Positions 30,341-39,335 of a DNA stretch of 64,000 nucleotides are shown piece by piece. Under the pieces are notes generated by a model. The model worked only from the letters and a program-made list of their open reading frames with translations, was not told the DNA's origin and did not search any database. Position 1 is the stretch's first letter; every line of letters begins with the position of its first letter. The translations under genes and the position numbers were made by a program. This DNA is from Pseudomonas sp. TCU-HL1. GTDB taxonomy: Bacteria; Pseudomonadota; Gammaproteobacteria; Pseudomonadales; Pseudomonadaceae. The stretch lies in assembly GCF_001708505.1 (NCBI RefSeq), contig NZ_CP015992.1, forward strand, positions 3,038,001 through 3,102,000. The letters run 5' to 3'.

Positions 30341-31198
30341 TCAAGCCCGCTCCGGAACCGGCTGGAACTTCGCCCTCAATACCAGTGCGATGCCTCCCAG
30401 TACCGCCGCCGAAACCAGTACCAGGCGCAGGCTGATGTGTTCGCCCAGCAACAGGGTGCCGCCCAGGGCGGCGATGACGGGGACGCTGAGTTGCACGCTG
30501 GCGGCCTGGAGCGCGCCGAGGCCGGGGAGGGCGCTGTACCAGATGGCGTAGCCGATGCCGGAGGTCAGCGCGCCGGAGAGCAGGGCGTAAATCAGGCCCG
30601 ACAGGTCGCAGCGCAGTTCACCGAGGAACGGCAGCAGGAGCAGCGCGGCGAAGGGCAGGGCGCGGATGAAGTTGCCGGCGGTGGCGGCCAGTGGCAGGCC
30701 CGCCTGGCGGCCGAGCAGGGTATAGGCGCCCCAGGCCAGGCCCGAGAGCAGCATCAGCAGCCCGCCCACCAATGGCGGCGCGTTGGCGCCGGGCAGCAGC
30801 AGGACCACCAGGCCGCCTGTGGCCAGGGCAAAGCCCAGGGTTTGCTGAAGGTTGAGGCGTTCGCCCCGTAGCAGGCCGACCACCACCATGCACAGTTGCA
30901 CCGCACCGAACAGCAGCAGTGCGCCAGCGCCGGCGTCCAGTTGCAGGTAGGCATAGGAGAAGGCCGCGGCGTAGACGAACAGCGCCGCCGCGGCCCGCCA
31001 GTTGCCGGTAGCGGCCAATGGCTGGCGGCGCAGATGCAGCAGCAACCACAGCATCAGCGCGCCGGCAGCGATGCGAACGGCCGTGAAACTCACCGCATCG
31101 ATGGCGGTTTCCTTCAGCGCGAGGCGGCAGAGCAGGGAATTTCCGGCAAAGGCCAGCATGGCCAGGGCCGTTAGCAGGAGGGTACGGGCGACGGGCAT
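30341..31198 (-). CDS. EamA/DMT-family membrane transporter
   Basis: A 285-residue integral membrane protein with about ten transmembrane helices arranged as two EamA repeats, typical of drug/metabolite exporters. AAGGACC precedes the ATG. It is in the same place as P. aeruginosa PA1977 (between ercS' and erbR), 19 nt downstream of erbR and on the same strand. Substrate unknown. Confidence 0.87.
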   Translation of the reverse strand: MPVARTLLLTALAMLAFAGNSLLCRLALKETAIDAVSFTAVRIAAGALMLWLLLHLRRQPLAATGNWRAAAALFVYAAAFSYAYLQLDAGAGALLLFGAVQLCMVVVGLLRGERLNLQQTLGFALATGGLVVLLLPGANAPPLVGGLLMLLSGLAWGAYTLLGRQAGLPLAATAGNFIRALPFAALLLLPFLGELRCDLSGLIYALLSGALTSGIGYAIWYSALPGLGALQAASVQLSVPVIAALGGTLLLGEHISLRLVLVSAAVLGGIALVLRAKFQPVPERA

Positions 31199-31217
31199 GG
31201 CGGTCCTTGCGCGGTGT

Positions 31218-31880
31218 TCAGCGACGCAGGTAGGCGGTGAAGTCGATGTCGCTGGCCGAGAGAATGGCCTGTACCCGGTTGTGCACGTTCAGCTTGCGCA
31301 GGATGGCCGAGACGTGGGCTTTCACCGTGGTTTCGGCGATGTCCAGGTTGTAGGCGATCTGCTTGTTCGACTCGCCCTTGGTCATCCGTTCCAGCACCAG
31401 CAGTTGCTTGCGGGTCAGGGCCTGCAGCAGCTCCGGCGGGATGCTGGCTTCCTCATGATGGCGGCGTGGCGAGGTTTTCTGGGTGCGGATGATGTCTGAC
31501 GGCAGGTAGACGTTGCCGTTGAGGATCTGCTCGATGGCATCGGTCATCTGCGCGCGGGGTGAGGACTTGGTGATGAAACCCACCGCGCCGTAGGTGATGG
31601 CCTGCAGCACCACCTGCTTGTCCTGCTCGGCGGAGACGATGACCACCGGCACGGTGGGGGCCTCGTTGCGCAGGTTGATCAGGCCGTTCAGGCCGTGCAT
31701 GCCGGGCATGTTCAGGTCGAGGAGGATCAGGTCCAGGTCGTCGTGCTCCTGGGTCAGGGCCAGGGCGCTGTCCAGGTCGGCGGTTTCCATCACTTCGCTT
31801 TCCGGAAAACCGTCGCTGATGACGTTGTGGATGGCTTCGCGGAAGAGCGGGTGGTCATCGGCAATCAGAATTTTGTACAC
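31218..31880 (-). CDS. erbR: LuxR-type response regulator ErbR/AgmR
   Basis: A 220-residue response regulator. The receiver domain has Asp55 (LILLDLNMPG) and a Lys in FITKSS; the C-terminal LuxR helix-turn-helix is LTRKQLLVLERMTKGESNKQ onward. ErbR (AgmR in P. putida, PedR1) controls genes of PQQ-dependent alcohol oxidation. Its kinase partners are probably ErcS or ErcS' rather than a neighbouring gene. Confidence 0.88.
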   Translation of the reverse strand: MYKILIADDHPLFREAIHNVISDGFPESEVMETADLDSALALTQEHDDLDLILLDLNMPGMHGLNGLINLRNEAPTVPVVIVSAEQDKQVVLQAITYGAVGFITKSSPRAQMTDAIEQILNGNVYLPSDIIRTQKTSPRRHHEEASIPPELLQALTRKQLLVLERMTKGESNKQIAYNLDIAETTVKAHVSAILRKLNVHNRVQAILSASDIDFTAYLRR

Positions 31881-31933
31881 GGCCTTTCACCTCGTTGTTT
31901 TCATTATGGTGCGGCATGCCCGGTTGCGCCGGG

Positions 31934-32476
31934 TCAGGGGAATGGCACGGGACGGGCGGACTGAAGGGGCAGGCCGGCCTGTTCCCAGGCGTCGATGCCG
32001 TCACGGTACCAGTAGAGGTTGGTGTAGCCCAGCGCGGCGGCGCGCTTCACCGCATTCCAGCTCAGCCAGCAGTCGGAGCGACAGTAGAACACCAGCGGCC
32101 GGTCCCGGCGGCCCTGGCTGGCCTGCCGCAGGTTGCGGCTGAAGTAGTCCTGCCAGTCGGCGGTGAGCTGGCCATCGCCAGTATTGGCCAGCCAGAGGCT
32201 GCCAGGCAGATTGGCATGGGGCTCGTCTTCGATGAACTGCCCTTGCAGCCACTGGCGGCGGTAGACGTCGATCAGCAGGGTATCGGGTCGTGCGCGCAAC
32301 TGCGCCTGGAGCTGGGGCGTATCCAGGGTGCGGGCGGGGTCGACCTCGGACGGCGTGGGGCTGCGGTAACGCGCCAGGCGATAGCCGTCGGCGGAAAACA
32401 GCGGTTCCCCAGCCTCTGCGACCAGTAGGGGCAGGGCCAGGGTAAGGCAGGTCAGGCAGGTGAGGAAGCGCTTCAT
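31934..32476 (-). CDS. PQQ-dependent catabolism-associated CXXCW protein
   Basis: A 180-residue exported rhodanese-like protein. A signal peptide (LTLALPLLVAEAG) is followed by the family motif CRSDCW (Cys132, Cys136, Trp137) in a rhodanese fold. The family occurs with PQQ alcohol dehydrogenases; the cysteine pair suggests a periplasmic redox or sulfur relay. A TACCAA-type box lies 82-101 bp upstream (32558-32577). Confidence 0.85.
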   Translation of the reverse strand: MKRFLTCLTCLTLALPLLVAEAGEPLFSADGYRLARYRSPTPSEVDPARTLDTPQLQAQLRARPDTLLIDVYRRQWLQGQFIEDEPHANLPGSLWLANTGDGQLTADWQDYFSRNLRQASQGRRDRPLVFYCRSDCWLSWNAVKRAAALGYTNLYWYRDGIDAWEQAGLPLQSARPVPFP

Positions 32477-32557
32477 GGCGGACGCTCTGTTCTTTTTATG
32501 CGGCCATTACAGGCCACCGCCGCTGCTTTTGGAATTCGACGTTGAGAGGGGGCAAGC

Positions 32558-32577
32558 AGTACCAAAGTAGTAGAGGG
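32558..32577. promoter_or_regulatory. TACCAA-N3-A-N2-AG box, copy a
   Basis: AGTACCAAAGTAGTAGAGGG on the plus strand, about 84 bp upstream of the minus-strand CXXCW gene. It matches the copies at 40611 and 45791 almost fully. Spacing to the minus-strand start is close to that of copy b (81 bp). Confidence 0.7.
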
Positions 32578-32615
32578 CCGTGCCCGCCCCTTGCCTGGTA
32601 GTGGCCAGGGAAAGG

Positions 32616-33110
32616 TCAGAGCTCGGGCGTGGAGAAGAATGCGCTGGCGGCCGTCAGCTGGCCCTGGTCGATGTCGAACTCCAACTCGAAGGTGGCCAGT
32701 ACGGGGAGAGCCGTGATGGTGGCTTTGGCGTTCACTGGTGTGATCGGGAAGGTCAGCTCCACCTCATCGGTTTGGCGCAACACACGAACCACCCGGTTCT
32801 CGCCATGGGCGAAAAAGCGGGTGCGGCTGGTCAGCCCGACGCCCAGCACATTGAGGAAGTCAATCAGCAGGATGACCCCCGGCGCACCGTTCAGGTCAGG
32901 GTCGCTGAAACTGGTGCTTCTGATGCGTGCCATGCCCTTGAGGCTGATGTCTTCGGCAGGCGTCTCCAGGGTACCGTCGATGGACACTATCAACTGGTCC
33001 GCCCGGCGTTGGAACACAGGAAGGGCCGCGGCGCTGCGGGATACCAGGGCGGCCACGAGGCCGGCGAAGGTCAGCAGGGCTGCCGGAATTTGCCTTCGAG
33101 CGATGTTCAT
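32616..33110 (-). CDS. Secreted hypothetical protein
   Basis: A 164-residue protein with a signal peptide (IPAALLTFAGLVAALVSRSAAA) and a mature domain of alternating strands; no family recognised. GAGGAGACG precedes the ATG. It follows the SCO-cytochrome c fusion and multicopper oxidase on the same strand with a 29-nt gap, so it is likely the third gene of that operon. Confidence 0.7.
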   Translation of the reverse strand: MNIARRQIPAALLTFAGLVAALVSRSAAALPVFQRRADQLIVSIDGTLETPAEDISLKGMARIRSTSFSDPDLNGAPGVILLIDFLNVLGVGLTSRTRFFAHGENRVVRVLRQTDEVELTFPITPVNAKATITALPVLATFELEFDIDQGQLTAASAFFSTPEL

Positions 33111-33139
33111 CTGCGTCTCCTCGACTCCTCGCGGGGTCG

Positions 33140-34117
33140 CTAGCCGCCCCCGGGTGGAGGGGGGGTCGGTTGCGGCTCCGCCTGCCCGGACGGCGTCGCA
33201 CCCTGTTGTTCGAGATAGTGAATCAGGGCCTCTACATCCTCGTCGCCCAGGCGCAGGTTGGGCATCCGCACCTGGTTGTAGCGGACGAAGAGTTCCATGG
33301 CGGTCGGGTCCTTCTGCTCCAGCATCTGGTCGGGTGCCTTGATGAAGCGCCTGAGCCAGTCCTTGCTGCGGCGTTTGGTGACGCCTTGCAGGTCCGGTCC
33401 CAGCGCTTCTCCCTGGCCTATGGTGTGGCAGGCTGAGCAGGCGCTGCGGAACAGGAAGCGGCCCGCTTCGGGGTTTTCGATCGGTGGAGCGCTGGCGTAG
33501 CTCGGGCCCATGGCTTCACGCTGTTTTTTCCACCCCAGGAGAAACGTGGTGAGCTTGGTCGCCAGGAAGCGCGGATTGTCCACGCTGGATTGGCGCATCC
33601 ACTGGCCGGTCGGCTCGTTGCCCACCATAAGGCTGGAGAGGTGGCCGTCCGGGTCTATGGCATCGGTGTTTGACCACAGGCCCAGCTTCTTTTGCACCAG
33701 GGTGATGTCTTCCCGTTTCCCGGTCAGGAACAGCCAGCCCGGCCCTGCGTGGAACTTCTGCGCGTAGGCCTTGAGCACCTCCGGCGTATCACGCTCGGGA
33801 TCGACGCTGATGGAATAGAAGTGGATGTCCTTGCCCACCTGGTCCCCCAACAGCCCCTGTACCCTGGCAAGATTGGCGGTGCTTAGGGGGCAGGTGTCCT
33901 TGCAGTGGGTGTAGATCATGTTGATCACGACCGACTTGCCCTTGAGCAGGTCGTCGTAGAAACGGACCGTCTCGCCGTCCTGGGTGGTCAGGGGCACATT
34001 CGGGAAATAGCCGGCACCCCAGGGTTGCCCACCAAGGGCGGGCGCGCCCGGCAGCCACGTTCCTGCACCCAGCAGGCCCCATGTTGCCAGCACCCATGTC
34101 CACCTGATGTCGCCCAT
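33140..34117 (-). CDS. SCO1-like protein fused to cytochrome c
   Basis: A 325-residue periplasmic fusion. After a signal sequence comes an SCO domain with CxxxC at Cys72-Cys76 (HCKDTCP) and His159, then a class I cytochrome c domain with CSACH at 227-231 and an axial Met285 (RMPNL), then a Pro-rich tail. The fusion links copper handling directly to electron transfer. It begins 8 nt downstream of the multicopper oxidase gene and is probably its electron or copper partner. Confidence 0.9.
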   Translation of the reverse strand: MGDIRWTWVLATWGLLGAGTWLPGAPALGGQPWGAGYFPNVPLTTQDGETVRFYDDLLKGKSVVINMIYTHCKDTCPLSTANLARVQGLLGDQVGKDIHFYSISVDPERDTPEVLKAYAQKFHAGPGWLFLTGKREDITLVQKKLGLWSNTDAIDPDGHLSSLMVGNEPTGQWMRQSSVDNPRFLATKLTTFLLGWKKQREAMGPSYASAPPIENPEAGRFLFRSACSACHTIGQGEALGPDLQGVTKRRSKDWLRRFIKAPDQMLEQKDPTAMELFVRYNQVRMPNLRLGDEDVEALIHYLEQQGATPSGQAEPQPTPPPPGGG

Positions 34118-34125
34118 GGCGCCCC

Positions 34126-36360
34126 CTAGCGGAATGCCCTCGGCAGGATTTCGGATGGGTCCACGAAGGTCACGCCCTGGGGCGTCGGGATCGGCGTTGG
34201 AAGCGGCCTGAGGAAGGGGGCATCTCCGTCGTCGATTTCCCAGCGCAGCAGCATGGCGTTGTCTTCGTGGGTTGTGTTGTGGCAGTGCTCCATGAACATT
34301 CCGCCGAAGTCCCGGAACTGCATGGTGATGGTGACGCTGCCTCCCGGATGCAGGCGGTAGACGTCCTTGCGTCCGCGTTCCCAGGCCGGGACGTTGCTCA
34401 ACTGGCCGTCGCGGGCGAGGATCTGCCCCTCCTCGAAGTGGATGTGGATGGGATGGTCCCAGCCTCCGCCGCCGTTCTTCAGGGTCCAGATTTCACGGGT
34501 GCCCAAGCGTGGCCCAGCCGTGATGCGGCCGAAGTCCGCCGCGAGCATATCGCCCCCTTCGGCCTTGATGCCCCAGGGGCCGAAGAAACTGGTGATGGGG
34601 TCACTGGTGGTCTGCTTGGCGCCGCGGCCGAACTCGAAGGTACGCTGGGCGGCTACCGGAATCTTCGACAGGTCCGGGTTCGGGCAGAGCACGGCAGGCA
34701 CCTGGCTCTTGTCGGGGCGCGCGGGGTCGCGGACCACGCGGAATTCGAGGAAGCGACCGACGCAAGGGTCATCCGACTCGCCGTTCAGGGCGTCGCGCAG
34801 GGAGAGGTCTTCCTTCGGCCTCCGGCCGTTCTCGTGCTCGGTCAGGTTCACCATCCAGACCTTGTCGCCGATCTTGTAGCGGGCGAAGTCGATGACGATG
34901 TCGAAGCGCTCGGCGATGCCCATCTCATCCAGGGCGGTGACCACCACCGGCGCCGGCAGCAGGTTGCCATCGTTGGCGATGATGATCATCGGCGAGGCGT
35001 CGCTCAGGGATATCTTGAAGAAGCGCGCGACAGCGGCGTTGAGGATGCGGAAGCGGTACTTGCGCCGCTCGACTTCGAAGTAGGGCTTGTAGACCAGGTT
35101 CACCGTCATCACATCGCCGAGGAAACCGTCGAAGTCGAAGATATTCATCGCCAGTTGGCCCTCACCATCCCAGGCCTTGTCAGCGATCATCAGGTTCACG
35201 TCGTAGTCCAGGTTGCCGTAGGACTTGGCCGTGCCGCTGGGCAGGCGCAGGTTGACTCCATCGTTGAGCTCCTCATTGCCACGGTCGAGGCTGCTGTAGA
35301 CGTTGAACATCCCGGCATTGCCCTTGTACACGTTCTGCGAGGTAAAGCTGAACATGTGGTCGTGGAACCAGTGGGTGCTCATGGTTTCGCGGTAGTCGCC
35401 TGCAAGCCGGTCGATGCCGCCGCCGTCGTTGGGACTTCCGCAGCGCGGGTCGGTTTCGCCCAGGTTGATGCTGTAATAGCCGCCGTGGCAGATGGGGTAG
35501 TGGTAGTCGTAGAACTGGCCGGGGAAGAAGAAGGCCCCGGTGAATCCATCATTCTCCGCCCCGTGGTGGCCGTTGTGTTCATGGGTGCTGATGGTGTGGA
35601 TGCCGAAGCCGCCGTTCTGCGTCGGGTCTTCCGGCAGGCGGTTGTGGTGCCTGAGGATGATCGACTCGTGATAGCGGCCGATCAGCAGCTTGGGCGGCAG
35701 GGTGCCGTTGAACGTCCAGAGCGCCAGTGGGCCCTGGTCCGGCAGGCCGGGGTGGAATCGCGGGCGTAACGCCTGCGATGGATTGATGCCCGAGTTCAGT
35801 GCCGAGGGCACGCCCGGGTTGTAGCTCTGGTTGGCCTTGGCGCCCTCCTGGGTGACTTCCACGACGACCCTGGGATAGAAGTCGTTCCACTGCTGGTGCG
35901 CCCAGATCGGTCCTGGCGGGCGCCCTTCGATGGGGCCGTAGCCACCACCCAGCACGGCGGGAACGCTGCGTTGGGTGGTATTAGCCTGCTCCATCGGATC
36001 GGGTCCGGGCACGCCGGGCTTCGAAGGGATTGGGTTCATCACTCCCGTGCCCGGTGTGAAGGGCTTGCGGGGCAGCACGTCGAAACGTGGCATGGGCTGG
36101 GTGAAGGACTGCACGCCGAACAGCGGGCTGGGTGGCAGTCCGGTGGGGACGTTGAATTCGTCGGCGTAGGCGCTGCTGGTGAAGGGGCTCAGGCCATGGA
36201 CCGGAACCAGCAGTCCGCCGGACGTGGCCAGGCCCCACTTGATTAAGTCGCGTCGGGTAACGTCGCCCTTGGTGAGGGCATTCGCCAGATCGGTAAAGTT
36301 CCTTCGAGCATTTTCCGCTTCCCTGAGCCGCGCTCTTGACGCATCTTTTGGGAGGTACAT
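34126..36360 (-). CDS. Large Tat-exported multicopper oxidase
   Basis: A 744-residue multicopper oxidase with a twin-arginine signal (TRRDLIKWGLATSGG) after an unusual ~40-residue charged N-terminus. Copper motifs include HEHNGHHG, WFHDHMF, HPIHIH and HCHNTTHEDNAMLLRW at the C-terminus. It is longer than the paralogue at 9021 (590 residues). The start at 36360 is preceded by AAGGAGAAGCGC; the frame is open upstream to 36513. First gene of an oxidase / SCO-cytochrome c / secreted protein operon. Confidence 0.88.
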   Translation of the reverse strand: MYLPKDASRARLREAENARRNFTDLANALTKGDVTRRDLIKWGLATSGGLLVPVHGLSPFTSSAYADEFNVPTGLPPSPLFGVQSFTQPMPRFDVLPRKPFTPGTGVMNPIPSKPGVPGPDPMEQANTTQRSVPAVLGGGYGPIEGRPPGPIWAHQQWNDFYPRVVVEVTQEGAKANQSYNPGVPSALNSGINPSQALRPRFHPGLPDQGPLALWTFNGTLPPKLLIGRYHESIILRHHNRLPEDPTQNGGFGIHTISTHEHNGHHGAENDGFTGAFFFPGQFYDYHYPICHGGYYSINLGETDPRCGSPNDGGGIDRLAGDYRETMSTHWFHDHMFSFTSQNVYKGNAGMFNVYSSLDRGNEELNDGVNLRLPSGTAKSYGNLDYDVNLMIADKAWDGEGQLAMNIFDFDGFLGDVMTVNLVYKPYFEVERRKYRFRILNAAVARFFKISLSDASPMIIIANDGNLLPAPVVVTALDEMGIAERFDIVIDFARYKIGDKVWMVNLTEHENGRRPKEDLSLRDALNGESDDPCVGRFLEFRVVRDPARPDKSQVPAVLCPNPDLSKIPVAAQRTFEFGRGAKQTTSDPITSFFGPWGIKAEGGDMLAADFGRITAGPRLGTREIWTLKNGGGGWDHPIHIHFEEGQILARDGQLSNVPAWERGRKDVYRLHPGGSVTITMQFRDFGGMFMEHCHNTTHEDNAMLLRWEIDDGDAPFLRPLPTPIPTPQGVTFVDPSEILPRAFR

Positions 36361-36735
36361 GCGCTTCTCCTTGCTGGTTGCAACCCCAGGTGATCCCCTG
36401 CGCAGGATGTGATGAGGCAGGGGCAAGGCTCCCGGCCGTCGATGAGCCGGAGGGACGGGGAGTACATTGCGCCAGCAGGGACTTTCGCGAGGCAACGAAT
36501 GAAGATTGACCACGCCCCGCGGGCCATTCTCAAGGGTTGAACGAGACAGGAGAAAGCCTCCCGCGCCTGTACCCTCCCCACATGAAACATCCTGTTACCG
36601 GTCCTGGGTGGTGTCAATCAGCCACCGAGCTCGTTCTGAGGCTCTTTTCGTCTAATGAATTGCGTGTCATTCCTACGCGAAACAACGAACACTTTTAGTG
36701 TTTCCGTCGCCTTACAGTGCTCGCTTTTTGTGCGT
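36361..36735. other. Intergenic region
   Basis: No gene is seen. The stretch separates the multicopper oxidase operon (start 36360) from the end of the PedC-like permease gene (36736) and should carry the oxidase promoter. I could not pick out a known copper-regulator site. Confidence 0.45.
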
Positions 36736-37530
36736 TCAACCCGTTTTCCGAAGCGCTGCATGCTGCGGGTTGAAGCTCAGCAGCGCAGCCACGGCGAAGG
36801 CAGCCGTCAGCCCCAGGCAGATGCCAACCGCCAATCCATCGAGGCGTTCATAGAGGGCGAAACGCACCATCTCCACGGCATGGCTGAAGGGGTTGAGTGC
36901 GCACAGCCAATACAGCCACTCGTTGGCCTCGCGCATCTTCCACAACGGGTAGAGCGCCGAGGACAGGAAAAACAGCGGGAAGATCACGAAGTTCATCACC
37001 CCGGCGAAGTTCTCCAGCTGGCGGATGCCGTTGGACAGCAGCAACCCCAGGGCACTGAGCAGCAGGGCCGCCAGCAGCAGCGCGGGGAACGCCGCCAGCA
37101 GCCCGAAGGCCGGCGGCTGCACGCCGTAGAGCCAGGCAATGGCCAGGAAGGCGTAAACCTGCAGCAGCGACACCAGCGACGTTGCCAGCAGCTTGGCCGC
37201 CAGCAGGAAGGGCCGGGGCAGGGGGCTGGTGAGCAACAGCCGCATGCTCCCCATCTCGCGGTCGTAGACCATGGACAACGAGCCCTGCATGCCGTTGAAC
37301 AGCAGGATCATGCAGGCCAGCCCCGGCACGATGTAGGTCTCGTAGGTGATGTAGGTGTCGTAGGGCTCGATGATGGCGATGCCCAATGCGGCGCGGAAAC
37401 CGGCTGCGAACACCAGCAGCCACAGCAGTGGGCGCACCAGGGCGCTGAGGAAACGGGTGCGTTGCAGCACGAAGCGCAGCCACTCGCGCAGCAGGATGCC
37501 GCGCAGGCATTGCCAGTAGGGGGTCAGCAT
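36736..37530 (-). CDS. pedC: ABC-2 type permease, PQQ-alcohol system (PedC-like)
   Basis: A 264-residue integral membrane protein with six predicted helices of the ABC-2 export type (typical motif LLFNGMQGSLSMVYDREMGSMRLLLTSP split as LLFNGMQGSLS and EMGSMRLLLTSP). The ATG at 37530 follows GGAG. It is paired with the ATPase gene upstream (37631); a REP pair separates the two. In P. putida pedC is needed for growth on phenylethanol and related alcohols. Confidence 0.85.
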   Translation of the reverse strand: MLTPYWQCLRGILLREWLRFVLQRTRFLSALVRPLLWLLVFAAGFRAALGIAIIEPYDTYITYETYIVPGLACMILLFNGMQGSLSMVYDREMGSMRLLLTSPLPRPFLLAAKLLATSLVSLLQVYAFLAIAWLYGVQPPAFGLLAAFPALLLAALLLSALGLLLSNGIRQLENFAGVMNFVIFPLFFLSSALYPLWKMREANEWLYWLCALNPFSHAVEMVRFALYERLDGLAVGICLGLTAAFAVAALLSFNPQHAALRKTG

Positions 37531-37558
37531 GACGTCGGCTCCAGGACTTCGATGGACC

Positions 37559-37623
37559 GTAGGGTGCGCTGTGCGCACCGGTGTTTCCGTGCAGGGTTGC
37601 TGGTGCGCGCGGCGCACCCTACG
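37559..37623. repeat. REP pair inside the ped ABC operon
   Basis: Inverted copies 37559-37581 and 37601-37623 of the GTAGGGTGCGC family lie between the ATPase and permease genes of the same operon. Confidence 0.85.
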
Positions 37624-37630
37624 GATGGAC

Positions 37631-38347
37631 TCATGCCGTCAATCGCTCGAAGGCCCCGGCAAGGCCGCCTTCATCCCCGGCGCCGAGGCTGGCCGCGCTG
37701 TCGTTGGCGATGATCCTGCCCTGGTTGAGCAGCAGCAGGCGGTCGTCGGGTTCGACTTCGTCCAGCAGATGGGTGGTCCAGAGCACCGCAACGTCCTGCT
37801 CACGGCAGAGTTGCCGCACGTGGCGGTTGAGCCCGTCGCGACTGGCCGGGTCCAGGCCGGCGCTGGCTTCGTCGAGCAACAGCAGGCGCGGTGCGTGGAG
37901 CAGGGCACGGGCGATCTCCACCCTCCGCCGATGGCCGCCGTTGAGCAGGCGCACCCTGTCGCGGCGGCGGGGCCCCAGCTGCTGGCGCTCCAGCTCGTGC
38001 TCGATGCGTTCGCTCGCCAACCGGCTCGGCAGGCCATGCAGTGCGGCGTGGTAGCGCAGGTTCTGCTCGACGGAAAGGTCCAGGTCCAGGGTGCTCTGCT
38101 GGAACACCACCCCCAGTTGCGCCAGAGCCTTGCGCGGTGCCCGTCGCAGGGAGTGCCCGCAGACGCTGATGTCGCCCTGTTGCAGGTCGTACAAACGGGT
38201 GAGCAGGGCGATCAGTGTCGACTTGCCCGCACCGTTGGGACCGAGCAGCGCCGTGAAACTGCCCGGCTCCAGCGCAAAACCCACCTGTTCCAGGGCACGC
38301 CGAGGGCCGTAGGAGAAGCTCACGCCGGCCAGTTCCAGGGCGCTCAT
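37631..38347 (-). CDS. pedB: ABC transporter ATP-binding protein, PQQ-alcohol system (PedB-like)
   Basis: A 238-residue ATPase with Walker A GPNGAGKST (36-44) and Walker B LLLLDEAS. The signature motif is LNGGH (135-139) in place of LSGGQ, a deviation worth noting. It pairs with the ABC-2 permease. Its start codon overlaps the stop of the beta-propeller gene (ATGA), so they are translationally coupled. Confidence 0.87.
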   Translation of the reverse strand: MSALELAGVSFSYGPRRALEQVGFALEPGSFTALLGPNGAGKSTLIALLTRLYDLQQGDISVCGHSLRRAPRKALAQLGVVFQQSTLDLDLSVEQNLRYHAALHGLPSRLASERIEHELERQQLGPRRRDRVRLLNGGHRRRVEIARALLHAPRLLLLDEASAGLDPASRDGLNRHVRQLCREQDVAVLWTTHLLDEVEPDDRLLLLNQGRIIANDSAASLGAGDEGGLAGAFERLTA

Positions 38348-39312
38348 GGAGTCACCACCACGCCCCAGGGGTAGCGGCCGACCTTGATCGACTTGGTCAC
38401 CTTGAGGCTGTCCACATCGATGACCGACACGTCGCCACTGATGCCATTGGTGGCCAGCAGGCGCTTTTCATCCGGCGTGAAGGCCAGGTGCCAGACGCGC
38501 CGGCCCACCAGCAGGTAGTCGAGGATTTCGTAGGTCTTCGCGTCCACCACCGCCACGTGGTTGGCCGGCCCGAGGGCGACGAAGGCGTACTTGCCGTCGC
38601 GGGTCAGTTTGACGCCCACCGGCTGCACCTTGTCCGGGTGCACGCCCTTGATCTGGAACTTCAGCACCTTCTGCACCTGGCGGCTGGCGACGTCGACGAT
38701 AGTGACCGTGCCGCCGATCTCGGCCGAGGCCCAGAGCAGGGCGCCGTCCGGGCTGAACTCCACATGGCGCGGGCGCTGGTCCACCAGGGTGTTGTCCACC
38801 AGTTGCTGGGTGGCGGTGTCGATCCAGTGGAGCATGTTGGTGGTTTCGCTGGTATTGACCGCCCACTTGCCATCCGGGCTTACCGCCATGCCCTCCGGTT
38901 CCACGCCGACCTGGATCTGCGCCAGCACCTGGTCGCTCTGGGTGTCGACCACCGTCACCAGGGCATCGTCTTCGTTGGAGATGTACAGCCAGCGGTCATT
39001 CGGGTGCAGGGCGAACTGCTCGGGGTCGGCCCCGGAGGGCAGCTCCTTGATGATCTTGCGGGTAGCCAGGTCCATCACCTGCACGGTGTCCGAATCGCTG
39101 GCGCAGATGTAGAGCAGTCTGTTGTCGCTGGACAGCGCGAGGCCACGTGGGCGAGCGCCCACGTCGAGGCTGGCGCTGACTTCCAGGGTGTCCAGGTCGA
39201 TGACGCTGACGCTGTCGTCCTTCTCGTTGGAGATGTAGGCGGTGGCGGCCAGGGCCTGGCCGGCGAAGAGCAGCAGGGCGGAGCCAATGGCGGCAGCGAG
39301 GGGCGTGGGCAT
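38344..39312 (-). CDS. pedA2: PQQ-dependent catabolism-associated beta-propeller protein
   Basis: A 322-residue exported protein. A signal peptide (AAAIGSALLLFAGQALA) is followed by YVTN/NHL-type repeats (TAYISNEKDDSVSVIDL, YICASDSDTVQVMDL, LYISNEDDALVTVVDT and further) that would form a seven-bladed propeller. It is a fixed partner of this alcohol-linked ABC system. The ATG at 39312 follows AAGGAC. Exact role unknown. Confidence 0.83.
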   Translation of the reverse strand: MPTPLAAAIGSALLLFAGQALAATAYISNEKDDSVSVIDLDTLEVSASLDVGARPRGLALSSDNRLLYICASDSDTVQVMDLATRKIIKELPSGADPEQFALHPNDRWLYISNEDDALVTVVDTQSDQVLAQIQVGVEPEGMAVSPDGKWAVNTSETTNMLHWIDTATQQLVDNTLVDQRPRHVEFSPDGALLWASAEIGGTVTIVDVASRQVQKVLKFQIKGVHPDKVQPVGVKLTRDGKYAFVALGPANHVAVVDAKTYEILDYLLVGRRVWHLAFTPDEKRLLATNGISGDVSVIDVDSLKVTKSIKVGRYPWGVVVTP

Positions 39313-39335
39313 GATGGTTGTCCTTCTTGTTGTTG

